A stretch of DNA of 64,000 nt from Rutpela maculata. Its lineage: Eukaryota > Arthropoda > Insecta > Coleoptera > Cerambycidae. Under the pieces are notes generated by a model, which was not told the DNA's origin, ran no database searches, and saw nothing but the letters and a program-made list of their open reading frames with translations. The DNA lies in contig OW386293.2 in the NCBI GenBank assembly GCA_936432065.2, forward strand, positions 98,353,795-98,417,794. Reading direction: 5' to 3'. The translations under genes and the position numbers were made by a program. Below, piece after piece: positions 1 through 11,550 of the stretch (positions are counted from its first letter, which is position 1; every line of letters begins with the position of its first letter).

Positions 1-913
1 ACACCCTATTATGTGCCCTGTCCACGTGTATAATGCTTTCTGTCCTACTATGAACCATAAGGCCGCAAAAAAAAAATGTGAAAAAGGAGACTGGAGAACA
101 CATGGCATAAGTCGTTATTACACAATAAGTGTTGATCCTACTTAAATACAAAAACACATTTTCTATGCGCAATGAATTGGACTTTTAAGATAAACAAAAA
201 CATTTACCAGAATTATACTGGTTTTGGTTTTTTTAATGCAACAATACCAAAATAGCCATTTTTGGCATATTTTGCTGTCTAGCTCCTAAACCAACGAATG
301 TATTAAAATGAAACCACCGTAAATTTTCTTATATTAGGGTCGTACATACATGAAAAAAAAATGAGCGAAAAAAAGTAGGTTCACTTTTTTTTAAAAAAAG
401 GGGGTTTTCAAAATTTCAACATCCCGTATCATGGAAACCGCGCGGTATTCGATGAAAGTTTTTTCACAAAACATCATCTCTCCTTAAGGGCATTAGTATG
501 TGTAGTATTGTAGATTGGAAATAATAGCCGTTTGTCCTGTACAGAAGACCCCCAAATTCGGACCGCGCGATCTTTCCGGCCTCGTACAGCCAAAACCGTT
601 TGTCCTACGGCAAATGTGTAATAAATATATTATGTAGAGGAGGGATGAATCTTCAAAAAGCGTAACTTGGTAAAGAGCCCTACGGGCATTAGGGAAAAAG
701 ATATGGGCACATAAGTAAAATTTCAAAGTTTCAACCCCTAAAAATAGGGGACGCACATGGTGTAGCAGAGTGTAGTTTTCTGTGCTCAAGGAGGATTGAG
801 CTTTGTATGGAAAGGATGTTTTTGGTGTTGTATGTTGTCTGTATTTCAGTTGGCGGCTGGTGAAATTTCAATATTTTTTTTCTCTTTTGTGGCGCATGGA
901 ACCCATACGAAAT
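1..913. other. AT-rich non-coding stretch, no gene seen
   Basis: Short open frames here are low-complexity and match no family I recognise. No long inverted or tandem repeat was evident by eye. Confidence 0.45.
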
Positions 914-1138
914 ATGCTTAAAAAACTGAACATCGACTCAAAAATTCGCGAAAATCTCATGGTATACTCAGAATGTTGTTGTCTTGACAAATATGTAAAA
1001 ATATACAGAGTGTTCCATTTAAAAATCAAAAGTTGTGGTCATTTTCGGGTAAACCGGAAATGGTCTCATACCGTTTTTATGTCCAAAAATGCATTTTTAC
1101 AGGTAGTTTATGTATCCCAAATTTCAAATGGATAAGTT
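914..1138 (+). repeat. Dispersed repeat, TACAGRGTGTTCC family, copy 1
   Basis: This segment recurs almost base for base in inverted orientation at 50043-50268: shared blocks include ATTCGCGAAAATCTCATGGT, the TACAGAGTGTTCCATTTAAA junction and CCCAAATTTCAAATGGAT. A more diverged relative lies at 2711-2857. The TACAGGGTG-like core is common in insect interspersed repeats. The open frame across it is not believed to be a gene. Confidence 0.75.
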
Positions 1139-2710
1139 AAAAAAATAAAGGAAATATAGGGGGGAGCCACTAGCCTGTGGCACCCGATGTAAATCTAGTG
1201 CAAATGACTAAAAAACGACCGAATGCAAAAAAAAGTGAATCTTGACTGATATCATGTAAAATTACATTTTTTTGCCACAAAGCAAAATTCGATCCAACTT
1301 TTAGATCCGGAGATATTTCAATTTGAAAATTTAAGAAAATTTGACTGAAACTGCAATTTCAGCCAAACTATTTAATATTTTTGGCTGAAATCTGGTAAGC
1401 AGTTTTTGTGTGATAAAGACTACTTCCATTCCAAATTTCAGCCATATCGGTTGAGATCTGATCAAGATAGCCGAAATTTAATTTTTTCAATTATTTTCGT
1501 ATATATATACCTATATCAGGAGGGAGGGTGGTCTGATCTTCATCAAATTTAAATTAGAGGTTACTTTGTAACTACATTTGTTAAAATTGATGCATTATTA
1601 CGTTATATTTATTAAATATTTCAGAAAAAGGCAATTTTTGGTGGTTTTTATTTTTTTACAATTTAACAATGCTTCGGAAAGTTTTTACACGGGCCTAGTT
1701 TTATTCAAAATTTTATTGCGAACAATTTGTTATTTTTATTTTTGCGCTGCGATTACTAGGACCAGAGATAATAAGGAACATAGCAGAAAATTTCAGTGTT
1801 GAAAAATAAATTGTTAAAATTTTGCAAAAAGCAATGGACCAATTGAATACAAAATTGCTCGTAACACTTATTATACCTACAATAAAATTGCTGTAGCCAG
1901 AGAATTCCTTATTCAACTATTTTGATGATTAATTCGACTCCACTATAAGGTACCTTTAGTAGAGAAAATATTTTATGTTGGCCACTTTTCACAAAACCTC
2001 TAAGCTCTAATATTTAACATGTTTAGAACTTCATTCTCCAAATATCAAAACATTTCTTTTTTTTTTTATTTTAGCTAATTTAACAGGCCCATGAGTAGAG
2101 CTAGGAATCGCAGAACTTATGAGAGTAACTGTAAGTATAATATTGGAATTAGTGTTCAGGAAAATGTCCTCAATATTAGTAGATCCTAATGTACGTCAGT
2201 CGAGTAGTATCTCAGTAATCTGATACAGTCTGTTGCTAATTACAGAAGTTACAGTGTATCTATTTCGTTATCAGTTTTATGAGTGTATCGACCAACTTGA
2301 CTTGCAAACTAAGAGAAAAGGCGTGGTAGTTGTAACATATTCTTAGTTAGATACAACTCAGTGCGATAACAAAACTTTTGGACATGTGGATATAATTTAT
2401 GATTCTCTGAAGGGTTTATACAGTTACACACTCACTACTCTGTTTCAATTGGCTTTTTACGTAAGGGTCGCCTTAATGAATTTTAACCTTCCCATCCATA
2501 AGAATGAAGAGGCTACTGCAATTAGTTCAAAATCGAAAATTGGGGTTCCAGATACACGAAAAAACATTTTAATGTTTGTATGTACGTAGACATAATGCAG
2601 AAACTAGCGAACTGATTTTACCATTTGGGGGAAAAAAAATGGCAACATGTGATAGGTATGTCGTTGAAAAGGAAATTCTAATCTATATCCACATGTACAT
2701 ATAAACAAAT
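1139..2710. other. Non-coding stretch, no gene seen
   Basis: AT-rich sequence. Two or three short open frames (for example at 1578 and 2386) show no recognisable domain, no conserved motif and no codon bias distinct from the flanks. Confidence 0.45.
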
Positions 2711-2857
2711 ATACAGGGTTCCATTTAAAATTCTTGACTTAGATCAACTTCCGAAAAAACCAGAAATGGTATTCACTTGTTTTTTTATGGAAAATATGAG
2801 CCCCAATGAGCAATATCTATAAACCAAATTTCAAGTTTCTATTTTAAAAGAGTTGAA
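2711..2857 (+). repeat. Diverged copy of the TACAGRGTGTTCC repeat
   Basis: It begins TACAGGGTTCCATTTAAA and keeps CCAGAAATGGTA and CCAAATTTCAA in the same order as 914-1138. It abuts the left inverted arm of the outer CXC element B, so this repeat family may be the outermost part of that element's terminal arm. That link is inference. Confidence 0.5.
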
Positions 2858-3372
2858 AAAGTTGAAAAATCTGTTTTTCTCGTTTAAATAGAAGGCTAAT
2901 TATCTGAGAGGAAAGTTTAAATGGGAAAGTTATTTAAACATTTTTTAAAATGAGCCCCCGAGCATTAAGATAGCTTTATTGAGTCAGGAATAAATTTAAA
3001 AAAACGGCAAAATTTTTGAAATTTTAATAAAGTACGTGCTATATAGGAGGGAACATCTGGTAAAAATTTCAGATCGATATCTGCATTATTTTTCGATAGA
3101 TTCAATTTTTTGGAAAAAAAAGGGTCTTCGAAAAATGGCTATAAATACTTCACTTTCTGTCAGATATTGCTATGAGAAGAAATATTCTATTCTTCGAGAA
3201 TTGTTCAACAATTACAAATGTTTTCTATATGGTCATTATTCAGAAAAAAAGTGGTAAAAATTGAATTTGAAAAAAAAAATTTTTTGCATAAAAAATTCTA
3301 ATTAAAGTTAAATATCTTTTGAATGGAATGCAGTGTCGAAAAATCATGTCTACCATTTTGAAGTGCTAGTAA
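2858..3372 (+). repeat. Left inverted arm of element B
   Basis: Inverted partner of 6646-7218. Similarity runs through the whole arm with small indels, so the arms are old copies rather than recent identical TIRs. Confidence 0.8.
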
Positions 3373-3935
3373 AAATAAACTCCAGAAAATAATTACCAAA
3401 CAGCTGCTAATGTTTTTTATGATTCAAATGCAATACCAGATCAAATATTTAATTCGGCTAACAAAATTACTTGCCATTTATACGGCCTAAAACACGAAAA
3501 CATGGCACTCAATGAGTATCGCTTCTTCTTATTTCAAAAATTAACGCGTAAAAATTCTTTCAAAATAGAAATATTACCACCAACTGAAGGTGCTGTTAAA
3601 CAACATGCTTTGAGAACATATTTACAATTACAATTTTGGTTAGGAAATGAAAAAAGCCCTGCTCAATATAGTTGAACAGTTTCTCCAAAAGGTTTAAATC
3701 CAGTTTATACTGAAGATAAATTAATTCCAGAAAAGTTGATGTAAAATAATGAGTTGCAGCTGTAAAAAACATGAAATGTACAAGATTTGTACAAGATTTG
3801 TGTAGCTTGTCGCGGAGAAACTTGTTGTAATGTTGAACTTAAAAACATTGATTTACCTGACGACAATGACGATGTAAATATAGATATAGATGATAAAATC
3901 CAGACAAGCCAGATGAAAACAAAGATTTAGATTTA
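3373..3935 (+). pseudogene. CXC-tailed element gene, copy B (C-terminal remnant)
   Basis: The reading frame starting near 3478 gives LYGLKHENMALNEYRFFLFQ, then ILPPTEGAVKQHALRTYLQL and FWLGNEK, followed by stops and a damaged cysteine-rich tail (CVACRGETCCN) and an acidic stretch (LPDDNDDVNIDIDD). This is the conserved order of the family's C-terminus: an LPPT..A..QH motif, a tryptophan-rich linker, then a CXC (tesmin/TSO1-like) zinc-binding tail. Nothing remains of the nuclease-like middle domain seen in copies A and C. In-frame stops near 3675, 3741 and 3763 show it is dead. It belongs to the E/D-like subfamily (QH.LR.Y.Q.Q.WLGN) rather than that of copy A. The protein's role is unknown; association with a mobile element is inferred from the flanking arms. 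Confidence 0.7.
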
Positions 3936-3999
3936 GAAAGTAATAAAAGTATGAGGTTAGATGAAAACGATTCGAAAGTTGAGCTTGTGTATGCGATAT

Positions 4000-6350
4000 T
4001 GGTAGAACCGCAAGAATAGAATTATCGACACAAAACGGCTATTCGTGAAAGGATATTGCCGTTTGGCACACTAACCGGTATTACCGTAAGGAACGTATTT
4101 CGAAGGAGCGCCATCTTCAGTTACCATTTGCATCCAAGATGGCCGCCATTTTCAAGAAATCACTTGAGGTAATTTCCTGGCGAATCTATTAACTTCACAA
4201 AAAAAAAGTGTTGCTTATTTTATTGCCAACAAAAAAGTATTTTATGTATTTTGCGAAATTTTTGAAAATAAGGCCACTATTTACGAAAATTAAACATGAT
4301 ACCTCTATATGCCATCACAAAAGCTATTCAGAGGAACTGGCCTACACAATACGGCGAAAACAAACTTTTCATCTTGTTTGGATCACTACATAAAGAGCAA
4401 GCCTTTCTTAAAGTAATTGGTCAATTTTTAAGCGGTAGTGGATGGATTGAGGTATTAGCCAAATCTGGATTTGCAACATCTGGAGTGGCAGAATCATATA
4501 TTAAAGTTACCTCAATAACAAAAGCAAGGCTAGCCTACCAAGTAAATGCTGCCGCTTTATATCAACTGATGCATGAGGATTACAAGGAAGAAGTGCAAGA
4601 GGAATCGTTTGAAAATTGGCGAAAGAACAAGCGTACCGTTCCTGTGTTCAAATATTGGGAGCTATGTCTGGAGTTGGAGCTTTTACTGCTTTTATTTGTC
4701 ACATCGAGAAGGTAATTATTCTCTATATAAAGAATCTCTTAAAGCTCTCATGCCTTGGTTCTTCATATTTGACCACCCAAATTACTCGAGATGGCTGTCA
4801 GTTTATCTTAAAGATTTAACGGAACTAAATGAAACTAATCCAGATATTCATAAAGCTTCTGAAAACGGATGTTTTGTTGTAAATAAAACAACTCGCCGCT
4901 TCTCTGGAATTGGAATTGATCAAGCTCCTGAGCAGCTTAATGCCATTATTAAAGGCGATGGTGGATTTATAGGTTTAACCAACAATCCATCAGCCTTACG
5001 TATATGGATGCTTTCTGGTCCGGAAATCTCGAGAGTGCTAATGGAATTTACAAACTTAGATGAAGAAGTATCCATCGACAATAGACACCATGAGGAATCG
5101 GCAGATTTTCAAATGAAATTTAAATAAAATATACAACTTTTAAAAGAGGCGTACACTGATTTTGGAACAATAGTTTGAAACATCACACTAGAGAAATTCG
5201 TGGAGGAGGAACGCGATGATAGGTTGGTGGTAATGTACTACTTCCTAAAAACTGGTCGGATTTTCTTAGGAACACAGACAATAAAACAGACCTGTTTCAC
5301 TTTCCATCATCCATTATTTATCCTGTGGAAATACTATGCACAATTGACGATAGGATCATTTCAAACCGCAATTCCCAAAATTCACATCTATCGCTCTGCA
5401 GTCACGAAGAAGGAGATACACGTATTATATTACACATACAGGATTGCATCCGCCAAGGTTGGAAAAATATTTGCATAAGAACAGTAGACACCGATGTTAT
5501 TTTTCTCAGCCAAGGGAAAGTCGATTGCTTGGAAGACCTGGCAAATTTTCCCTGAAGTAACGGAAGCTTTTTCTTTTATGTCTAAGCCGCAAAGATTTGT
5601 TGTCTTAATGTACTGTTCAACATCCGACTTCTTTGAAGTTAACGATGTCCGAAAGGAATTTTTCACGTCGAAGGGAAGAAATACTGCAAACCTTCCACCT
5701 TTTAAAGCCGTTTTATACCAACATACTCGAAGAGCCTCATACCAAAGTGGCCATGTATGAGGACAATCATTGGAAACAAATCCTACTTTGCCAGATACTG
5801 AATCTGAGTTGGTGTAAAAAAGATGGTATTCACCATACTGGTCAACTTTACCTGAGGTGTCCAACAGCCTTGAGGCAACTGATACGGTGCGGCTGCAAAA
5901 AGAACTGTAAACAAAATATATGTGCTTGTAAGAAAGTAGGTTTACATTGCACGTTGTTATGTACTTCTTGTAAGGGAAAGTGTGATTTAAATTAATATTT
6001 TGTTAAAAACATACATATAAATAAATGATTCTGTAAAAAAAAGAACAAATTTTGAATTTTATTAAATAACGGCTTTATTTCAATTATAATCGCGAAATGT
6101 CCGAAATACTTTTTTGTTTTCTGTTCAAAGCTCAACAACTTTGTATAAGACTATTTTTTTTAAAAGTCAATGGATTTACGAAAAAATCATATTTATTAGA
6201 TTATTAGAAATCAGCCGTAATTTTGGATCCAAATGGTACCTGAAGGTGGCGCTCTTTCGAAAATGATTCTTTAGGGCACTACTAATAAGTATACCAAGCG
6301 GCAACATTCTTTCACAAATAGCCGTTTTTTATTAGTTTGCTACTCTACTA
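4000..6350 (+). mobile_element. CXC-gene transposon A with terminal inverted repeats and TAT duplication
   Basis: The ends read TGGTAGAACCGCAAG (left) and, in reverse complement, TAGTAGAGTAGCAAA (right). They align without gaps and are flanked by the same trinucleotide TAT at 3997-3999 and 6351-6353. The inverted similarity continues inward for well over 130 bp: ACGGCTATTCGTGAAAGGAT, GAGCGCCATCTTCAG and ACCATTTGCATCC on the left match ACGGCTATTTGTGAAAGAAT, GAGCGCCACCTTCAG and ACCATTTGGATCC on the right. The only gene inside is CXC copy A. The element interrupts element B, so it arrived later. The superfamily is uncertain; from memory Academ-type elements have a short duplication and an XPG-like nuclease. 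Confidence 0.78.
4296..5995 (+). pseudogene. CXC-tailed element gene, copy A (nearly complete middle and C-terminus, frameshifted)
   Basis: Three frames must be joined to follow the protein. Part one (4296-4714) has YGENKLFILFGSLH, the SGSGW..LA..GFATSGVAES block and LELELLLLLFV. A shift near 4705 leads to REGNYSLYKESLKALMPWFF, DHPNYSRWLS, FSGIGIDQAPEQ and KGDGGFIGLTNNPSALR (to 5127). After a damaged stretch come HEEGDTRIILH (about 5403) and RTVDTDVIFLS (about 5478). A deletion then removes the loop with the expected GCDTTS motif and fuses into FSAKGKSIAWKTW, PEVTEAF, RFVVLMY and KGRNTANLPPFKAVL, then RASYQSGHV and the CXC tail RCGCKKNCKQNICACKK (5888-5989). EADTR/VDTDV/GxDTTS..GKK.A resembles the acidic and helix-hairpin motifs of FEN1/XPG nucleases; this is inference. 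The family is widespread and multicopy in animals, with no function I can name. Confidence 0.82.
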
Positions 6351-6645
6351 TATATAAGCGATTTATTTGAAGGGTGTACGAAATTATTGTAATTTAAAAA
6401 AAATCAATATGAAATAAAAATAATTATTCTTAAATAATTGTGTATATAATTAAAACTGCCTTCACATTTTAAAAATATAAAACATAAAAACTAAGTAGCT
6501 AATATTTTGTCTCAATTATTATGCCTGAACACATTTTATGACTGGCCAATCCGCGCACCGTTACGCTCTCGCACAATACTTTTTCATATTTTTCGAAAAC
6601 CAATTATCATAGAATAATTTTTTTTTGAAGTGAACTAAAAAAATA
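6351..6645. other. Residual element B interior
   Basis: AT-rich sequence between inserted element A and the right arm of element B; no coding remnant visible. Confidence 0.5.
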
Positions 6646-7218
6646 GCACTTCAAAATGGTAGACATAATTTTCCGACACTGCATTCCATTCAAGAAATAT
6701 TTAACTTTAATTGGAATTTTTTATGCAAAGAAATTCGCTTTTTTTCAAATTTAATTTTCACCACTTTTTTCTGAATAATGACCATATAGAAAACATTTGT
6801 AATGGTTGAATAACTTTCGAATAATAGAATTTTTCTTCTCATAGCAAAATCTGACAGAAGATACTTATAGCAGTTTTTCGAAGACCTTTTTTTTTTCCAA
6901 AAAAAGAAAATAAAAAGATAGAAGAATCTGACGAAAAATAATGCAGATATCGATCTGAAATTTTTACCAGATGTTCTCTCCTATATAGCACGTACTTTAG
7001 TAAAATTTCAAAAACGTTTCTGAAACTTTGTTGAATTTAATTTTTTTTCTTCAAAATTTCCGTTATTTGAATTTACTCCTGACCTATTAAATCTATCTTA
7101 ACGTTCGGGGGCTCATTGTGTAGGTTTTTTTAATACATATAACTTTCCCATTTAAACTTTAGTCTCAGATAATTAGCCTTCTATTTAAACGCCAAAAACC
7201 GATTCTTCAACTTTGCCC
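6646..7218 (-). repeat. Right inverted arm of element B
   Basis: Reverse-complement partner of 2858-3372; the best-kept part is around the block reading GATATCGATCTGAAATTTTT, followed by ACCAGATGTTCTCTCCTATA. It ends at a C-rich tandem tract. Confidence 0.8.
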
Positions 7219-7275
7219 AACCCCCCCCCCCTTCCCCCCTTCCCCCCTTCCCCCCTTCCCCCCTTCCCCCCTTCC
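7219..7275. repeat. C-rich minisatellite (CCCCCCTT)n
   Basis: After a run of C there are about six tandem CCCCCCTT units. The complementary strand is a series of G6 runs separated by AA, a classic G-quadruplex-forming pattern. It sits exactly where the right arm of element B fades. Confidence 0.9.
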
Positions 7276-9017
7276 TTATCCTGTACGACATCAGTTAAGA
7301 TGCTTAAGGACTTGCTTTGGATGTCAAACCAAACAACTTAAAATAATAAAATCGTAGTTACCTATTTTCGCCATCAAATTACAATTCGACTGGACTCTAA
7401 GATTTTTTTTGTTTTGCTCGTGAACATTGCTTAATTCTGTAACATATATTTCATTGAGAATTTATTTATTTTCTATTTTGTTAATAGCGTTTTCTTTCAT
7501 TGCGCTGGTTACTATATTCTGGTCCTCATTACTATCTGAGGAACTCTTCAAAAATGTATCGATTATAGTAAATGTTCTTATTCTTTCTAGGTTACTCATA
7601 CGCGCCATATTGTACTCCACGATCGTCCGAGCTGCCAGAGCTCGTGTCAGAAAACTGCACTCGGTGAATACTGCACGAAAATAATTTTGCAATAAGAAAC
7701 TCGAAAATGTCGAACTCAGCTTCATAGAGTGCAATTACTGGAAAACACTCGCGGAACTGATGCCTGCATCGCATAGCTCAGCGATATGGAGCCCGGTTAA
7801 TATACATTAACGAATTTTCGCAAATATTTGGTGGGGACGTTCCAGCCGCTTCCAGTAGCTGGCAATTTTTATTTCCTTTCGTGTTTATACAGAAGTGAAA
7901 ACCCGACTGTAATAAACCACGAACAAAATAATAATACAATGCATCTAAATACATTAATAATAGCACAAAAGCACCATCGCGTGTGCTTTGATCAAGATCA
8001 TTCAGCGCAAAGTGTAGCTGGGATTAACAAATCATTTTAAATTTACCAATTGAAATTTCCTGAATTACCACGCCTAAATAATAAAGTAAAGTAATTCTTA
8101 TCTCTCCATCTAGTTACGCAATTAAATGGACTAATCTCGACTGATACTTTGTAGCAGGTAAATTATGTTCGCTCAGAAAGCAGTTGATTATATCTGAGTT
8201 GCTTGGATCGAATCTTGCAACTCCTATAACAATTTGTTTAGGTAAATGCCAAGGCCGCAGGAACACTGGGGCAAAAGATAAAGTGTTATTGATGGGTTCT
8301 TTCCTCTAAATTAGCTCCGTTGGTACTCGACGAGGCGTAAAGCTCAATAAGTATGCTGTGGGCTTCCTTTTGTCGTTAGCGGTGCTGACATTCAACTCCG
8401 TCAGCTCCCTGGGAACTTTCCTTTAATATTATCCTAATAGTTAAATACTTTCAGCTTGAATTTCTTTTTACATCTACGCTTCGAAATGGGGCTACGTATA
8501 AAAAAGATACAGTGAGTAAGTGAGTACGCTGGGATATTCATTATTTTTTTCAGTTCGGTTTTGTGAAGGATACAAAGGATCGATATTCTTAACGCTACAA
8601 GCACATAAACGTATAAGAGGTTAAAGTTTTACCCCCGATTTAGATATATTCTTTTTACTTGACTCGTAACACGATCTCATTATTTTAGTATTTTTATTTA
8701 TTTATTTTATTTACTAATTTGGTACATTATTCAACAGGTGAAACCCAATTACAGAATAGGAAAATATACAAAATAATTCAATACTTATCTTGATTATGAA
8801 CAAAAGATATATAAATATTATTTATATATCTGAATTAAACTAATAAACTAAAGTAAGCTAAGTTGAACTAATACAATTTTATACAAACCAAAGTACACTC
8901 TAAATTGAGTCTAATAGTTCGCAAGTCATCAAGAAAAAACAAAAATAAACTTGAGCTAGAGACATTTTTTTTTGTTTGCAGCACTGCAGGTGAAAATATC
9001 TAAAGAAGTATTAAAAT
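7276..9017. other. Non-coding stretch, no gene seen
   Basis: Short open frames at 7427-8040 on both strands have no recognisable motif. A TATTTATTTA-rich stretch lies near 8690-8720. Nothing else was resolved. Confidence 0.45.
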
Positions 9018-9389
9018 ATAATAATAATAATAAAGTTTATTTACGAAATTATATTTAAAATTACAATGTGCTATGCTAATTGTGTAATGTACAATTATAG
9101 TATAAGTGCTAAATAAAATATAAGAAATAAACATATTATAAGGTAACTATAATCATCGTAAATAAACAGTAATCACTGAAGCAGTAGCGGTAGTACTGCT
9201 TGTTTGTGATGGGTTTATTTCATGTGACATATATACATACATATACACACACATATATACATATACATACATATTTCACAACATACATTGATTAGATGCC
9301 TAAATAAAACAAATGTTTCATTCAGGCAGACACAATATCATTTAGGATTTTTTTTTTAATAAAACGATTAGATTGATTTTCTTTTTATT

Positions 9390-11550
9390 TTAAAAATTAT
9401 TTGAATTTATTAAATTGCTGAACCGAGATCTGTCAGTCTCAAGAATCCATTTTTTTATTTTTACTTTATATGTGTTAAAACTGTCTATATTCTTAATTAT
9501 TTCAGGTAAGTTACTGTATAATTTATGTCCATGGTAATCACAGCTATGCTGACCTTTTTTCACATCTGGGTATGTTAACATTACTTTCCCTATGTCTTGT
9601 TTCACATCTGTGGTTAACCGGCTTTAACTGAATCTTTTGTTTTTTTATGTTCATTAATATATTAAGGCAAAATAATTGTCTGATGTCATACAATTGGCTT
9701 TCTTTAAATAATGAGTCACTAGGGTATCTAATATTTCTGTTGTATATGATTCTAATAATCCATTTTTGCATTGTATTTAAATGTTTTAGGTGACATTAAT
9801 TTACCCTCCAGCCTAAAATACCATATGAAAGTTGAGATTGAGGGGCGAGCGTAGAGGCGACTTCAATGTGAATGTCAGTCGATATTCCATTGAAGCAACG
9901 TCGAGCGCGGTTAGTACTTGGATGGGTGACCCATCTTGGGAAATAAAGCGTTCTCGTCCCACCTTCTAGCGGCTTGTATATCAGTGTATACGCAGAAGCT
10001 ACGTAATTTCGGACGAGGATTACGTAGTGGATATACCATCCTTCGGAGATGTAAAGCAGGCGGTCCCTTGTCTATTAAATGTTAGGCAAGTAAAAGATCC
10101 CTACTCTTCTTAAGGGAAGAGGTTCGGCAAAATTTCCAGTTTGGGGGTACCTCGTCTCCTGGCGTCGGTGATAGGCCCTGGTAGCGGAAATAGGCCGACG
10201 CGCGACGTTAAATAGTTAAAAAAAAAAAGTTGAGATTGTACGAGTGCATAATATAGTACTTTGAGGTGAGATATATCTAAATATTGTTTTAAATATTTGA
10301 ACCGTGGTAATAGGCATCTAATTTCTTTAATAATATTTTGTACTTGGAGGTCCCACCGCAGTCGATCCACTATTATACCCAAATATTTTATGGAATCAGC
10401 TTCTGGAATTTGTGTTGCTGCGTCAATAGTTAAGGGGCCCATATTTGGCAAGTTAGTTGCATATATGAGGTGAAGGATAAATACTTTGTTTTAGCACAGT
10501 TTAATGTAAGTTTATTATGTTGGAACCAATCTCTTATAATTCTAAAATCAACTTCTACACGTGCTTTTAAATTTTCCCAAGAATTCGCCTAATATAATAT
10601 TGCTGTGTCGTCAGCAAAACTAAGAACTGTACCCGCCGTTTTCAAGGTGAGCAGACTATTTATATATATTGTAAACAGTAACGGACCTTATATTGTGCCC
10701 TGGGGAACGCCGTATGTAACAGTTCTCAGGTCGCTGACGACGCTATCGATTTTAACAAATTGCTGCCTATCTGATATATAGCTTTTTAAGATATTGTGTA
10801 TTTTATCACTCATTTCAACTTTTCCAATAATATTTCATGGCAGACAGTGTCAAATGTCTTCGAGAGATCAACGAAGATGCATATTGTTGGTATTTTTTTG
10901 TCTAATGCATTATATAAATATGAGGTTAAACAAAATATATATCATCTTCAGTTGATCTCCCCTCTCTAAACCCATATTGTTGTTCAGAAAGTATCTTATA
11001 TTTATTTATAAAACTAACAATTCTAACTTTTAGGACTTTTTCTATAATCTTACAGGCTTTATGACACAAATTTTCAAAGACTTTGGAAAACACTCTGTAT
11101 CAAAACACGTGTTCACTAGGTACGTTAGTGGCGCAGCTATCTCATTCGAAATTTCTTTTAATGTTTCTGCGCGTATATCATCATTTCCTGGTGATTTTTT
11201 TACTTTTAGCTGTTTTATTATGGTTGAATCTCGGTTTCATTAGTATGGTATAAGTACATTGTGCTTTCCAAAGCCTCAACAGTTTAAGTGAAGTTATCTG
11301 GTGTCATTATTTTGCTGGCGTATTTTTCTCCTAGATAACTATAGTAATTATTAAAGCTATTGGATATTTCAAATTTGTCGGTTATTGTTTCTCCATTATC
11401 TAACTTAATTTTTTCTATTTTTGTTGTAGATGTGGCTTTACTACAGATGTTGTTTACACATTCCCAGAGACACTTAGAAGAATTTCTATTTTTATTAATG
11501 AGAGTTTTAAAATAATCTTTTTTTGATTTTTGTATTAAGCGGCTTAACAT
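9390..11550 (-). pseudogene. Reverse transcriptase ORF remnant of the LINE
   Basis: The order of motifs (pre-RT linker, VPQG, FADD, YLGI, thumb) is that of a non-LTR ORF2 protein whose product would prime reverse transcription at a genomic nick. Stops interrupt the VPQG block (TI*GP) and the C-terminal part. The frame is further broken by the 5S-SINE insertion inside ALVQSQL.SYGILGW, which reads continuously once the insertion and one duplication are ignored. Confidence 0.8.
9841..10225 (+). mobile_element. 5S-rRNA-derived SINE (SINE3-like) with 13-bp target duplication
   Basis: The head contains GAAGCAACGTCGAGCGCGG followed by GTTAGTACTTGGATGGGTGA (9890-9931), a close match to the internal A-box/intermediate element/C-box of 5S rRNA genes, so Pol III transcription is expected for the family. 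It ends in an A-run. The 13-bp direct repeat AAAGTTGAGATTG lies at 9828-9840 and 10226-10238. The target is the RT gene of a LINE, which gives clean evidence of retroposition. The 3' body could be borrowed from a partner LINE; I cannot identify it. Confidence 0.88.

Larger units (their letters stand above)
2858..7218 (+). mobile_element. Outer long-inverted-repeat element (element B) carrying a CXC gene remnant
   Basis: Two arms of about 510-570 bp in inverted orientation (2858-3372 and 6646-7218) bracket this region. Matching blocks include TTTAAATAGAAGGCTAATTA, AGCACGTACTT, the GATATCGATCTGAAATTTTT block and ATTCAGAAAAAAGTGG. Between the arms lie CXC gene remnant B (3373-3935) and a second, complete element A (4000-6350) inserted in it. 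The precise outer ends and target duplication could not be fixed: the left side runs into another repeat and the right side into a C-rich tandem array. Superfamily assignment is inferred from the gene content shared with elements A, C and D. Confidence 0.75.

Noticed and set aside
493..1135. Possible genes at 493-789 and 803-1135
   Set aside because: The second overlaps a dispersed repeat found again at 50043-50268; the first has no recognisable features.
7427..8040. Several 60-90-codon frames on both strands
   Set aside because: Overlapping frames on both strands with no motif; likely chance.
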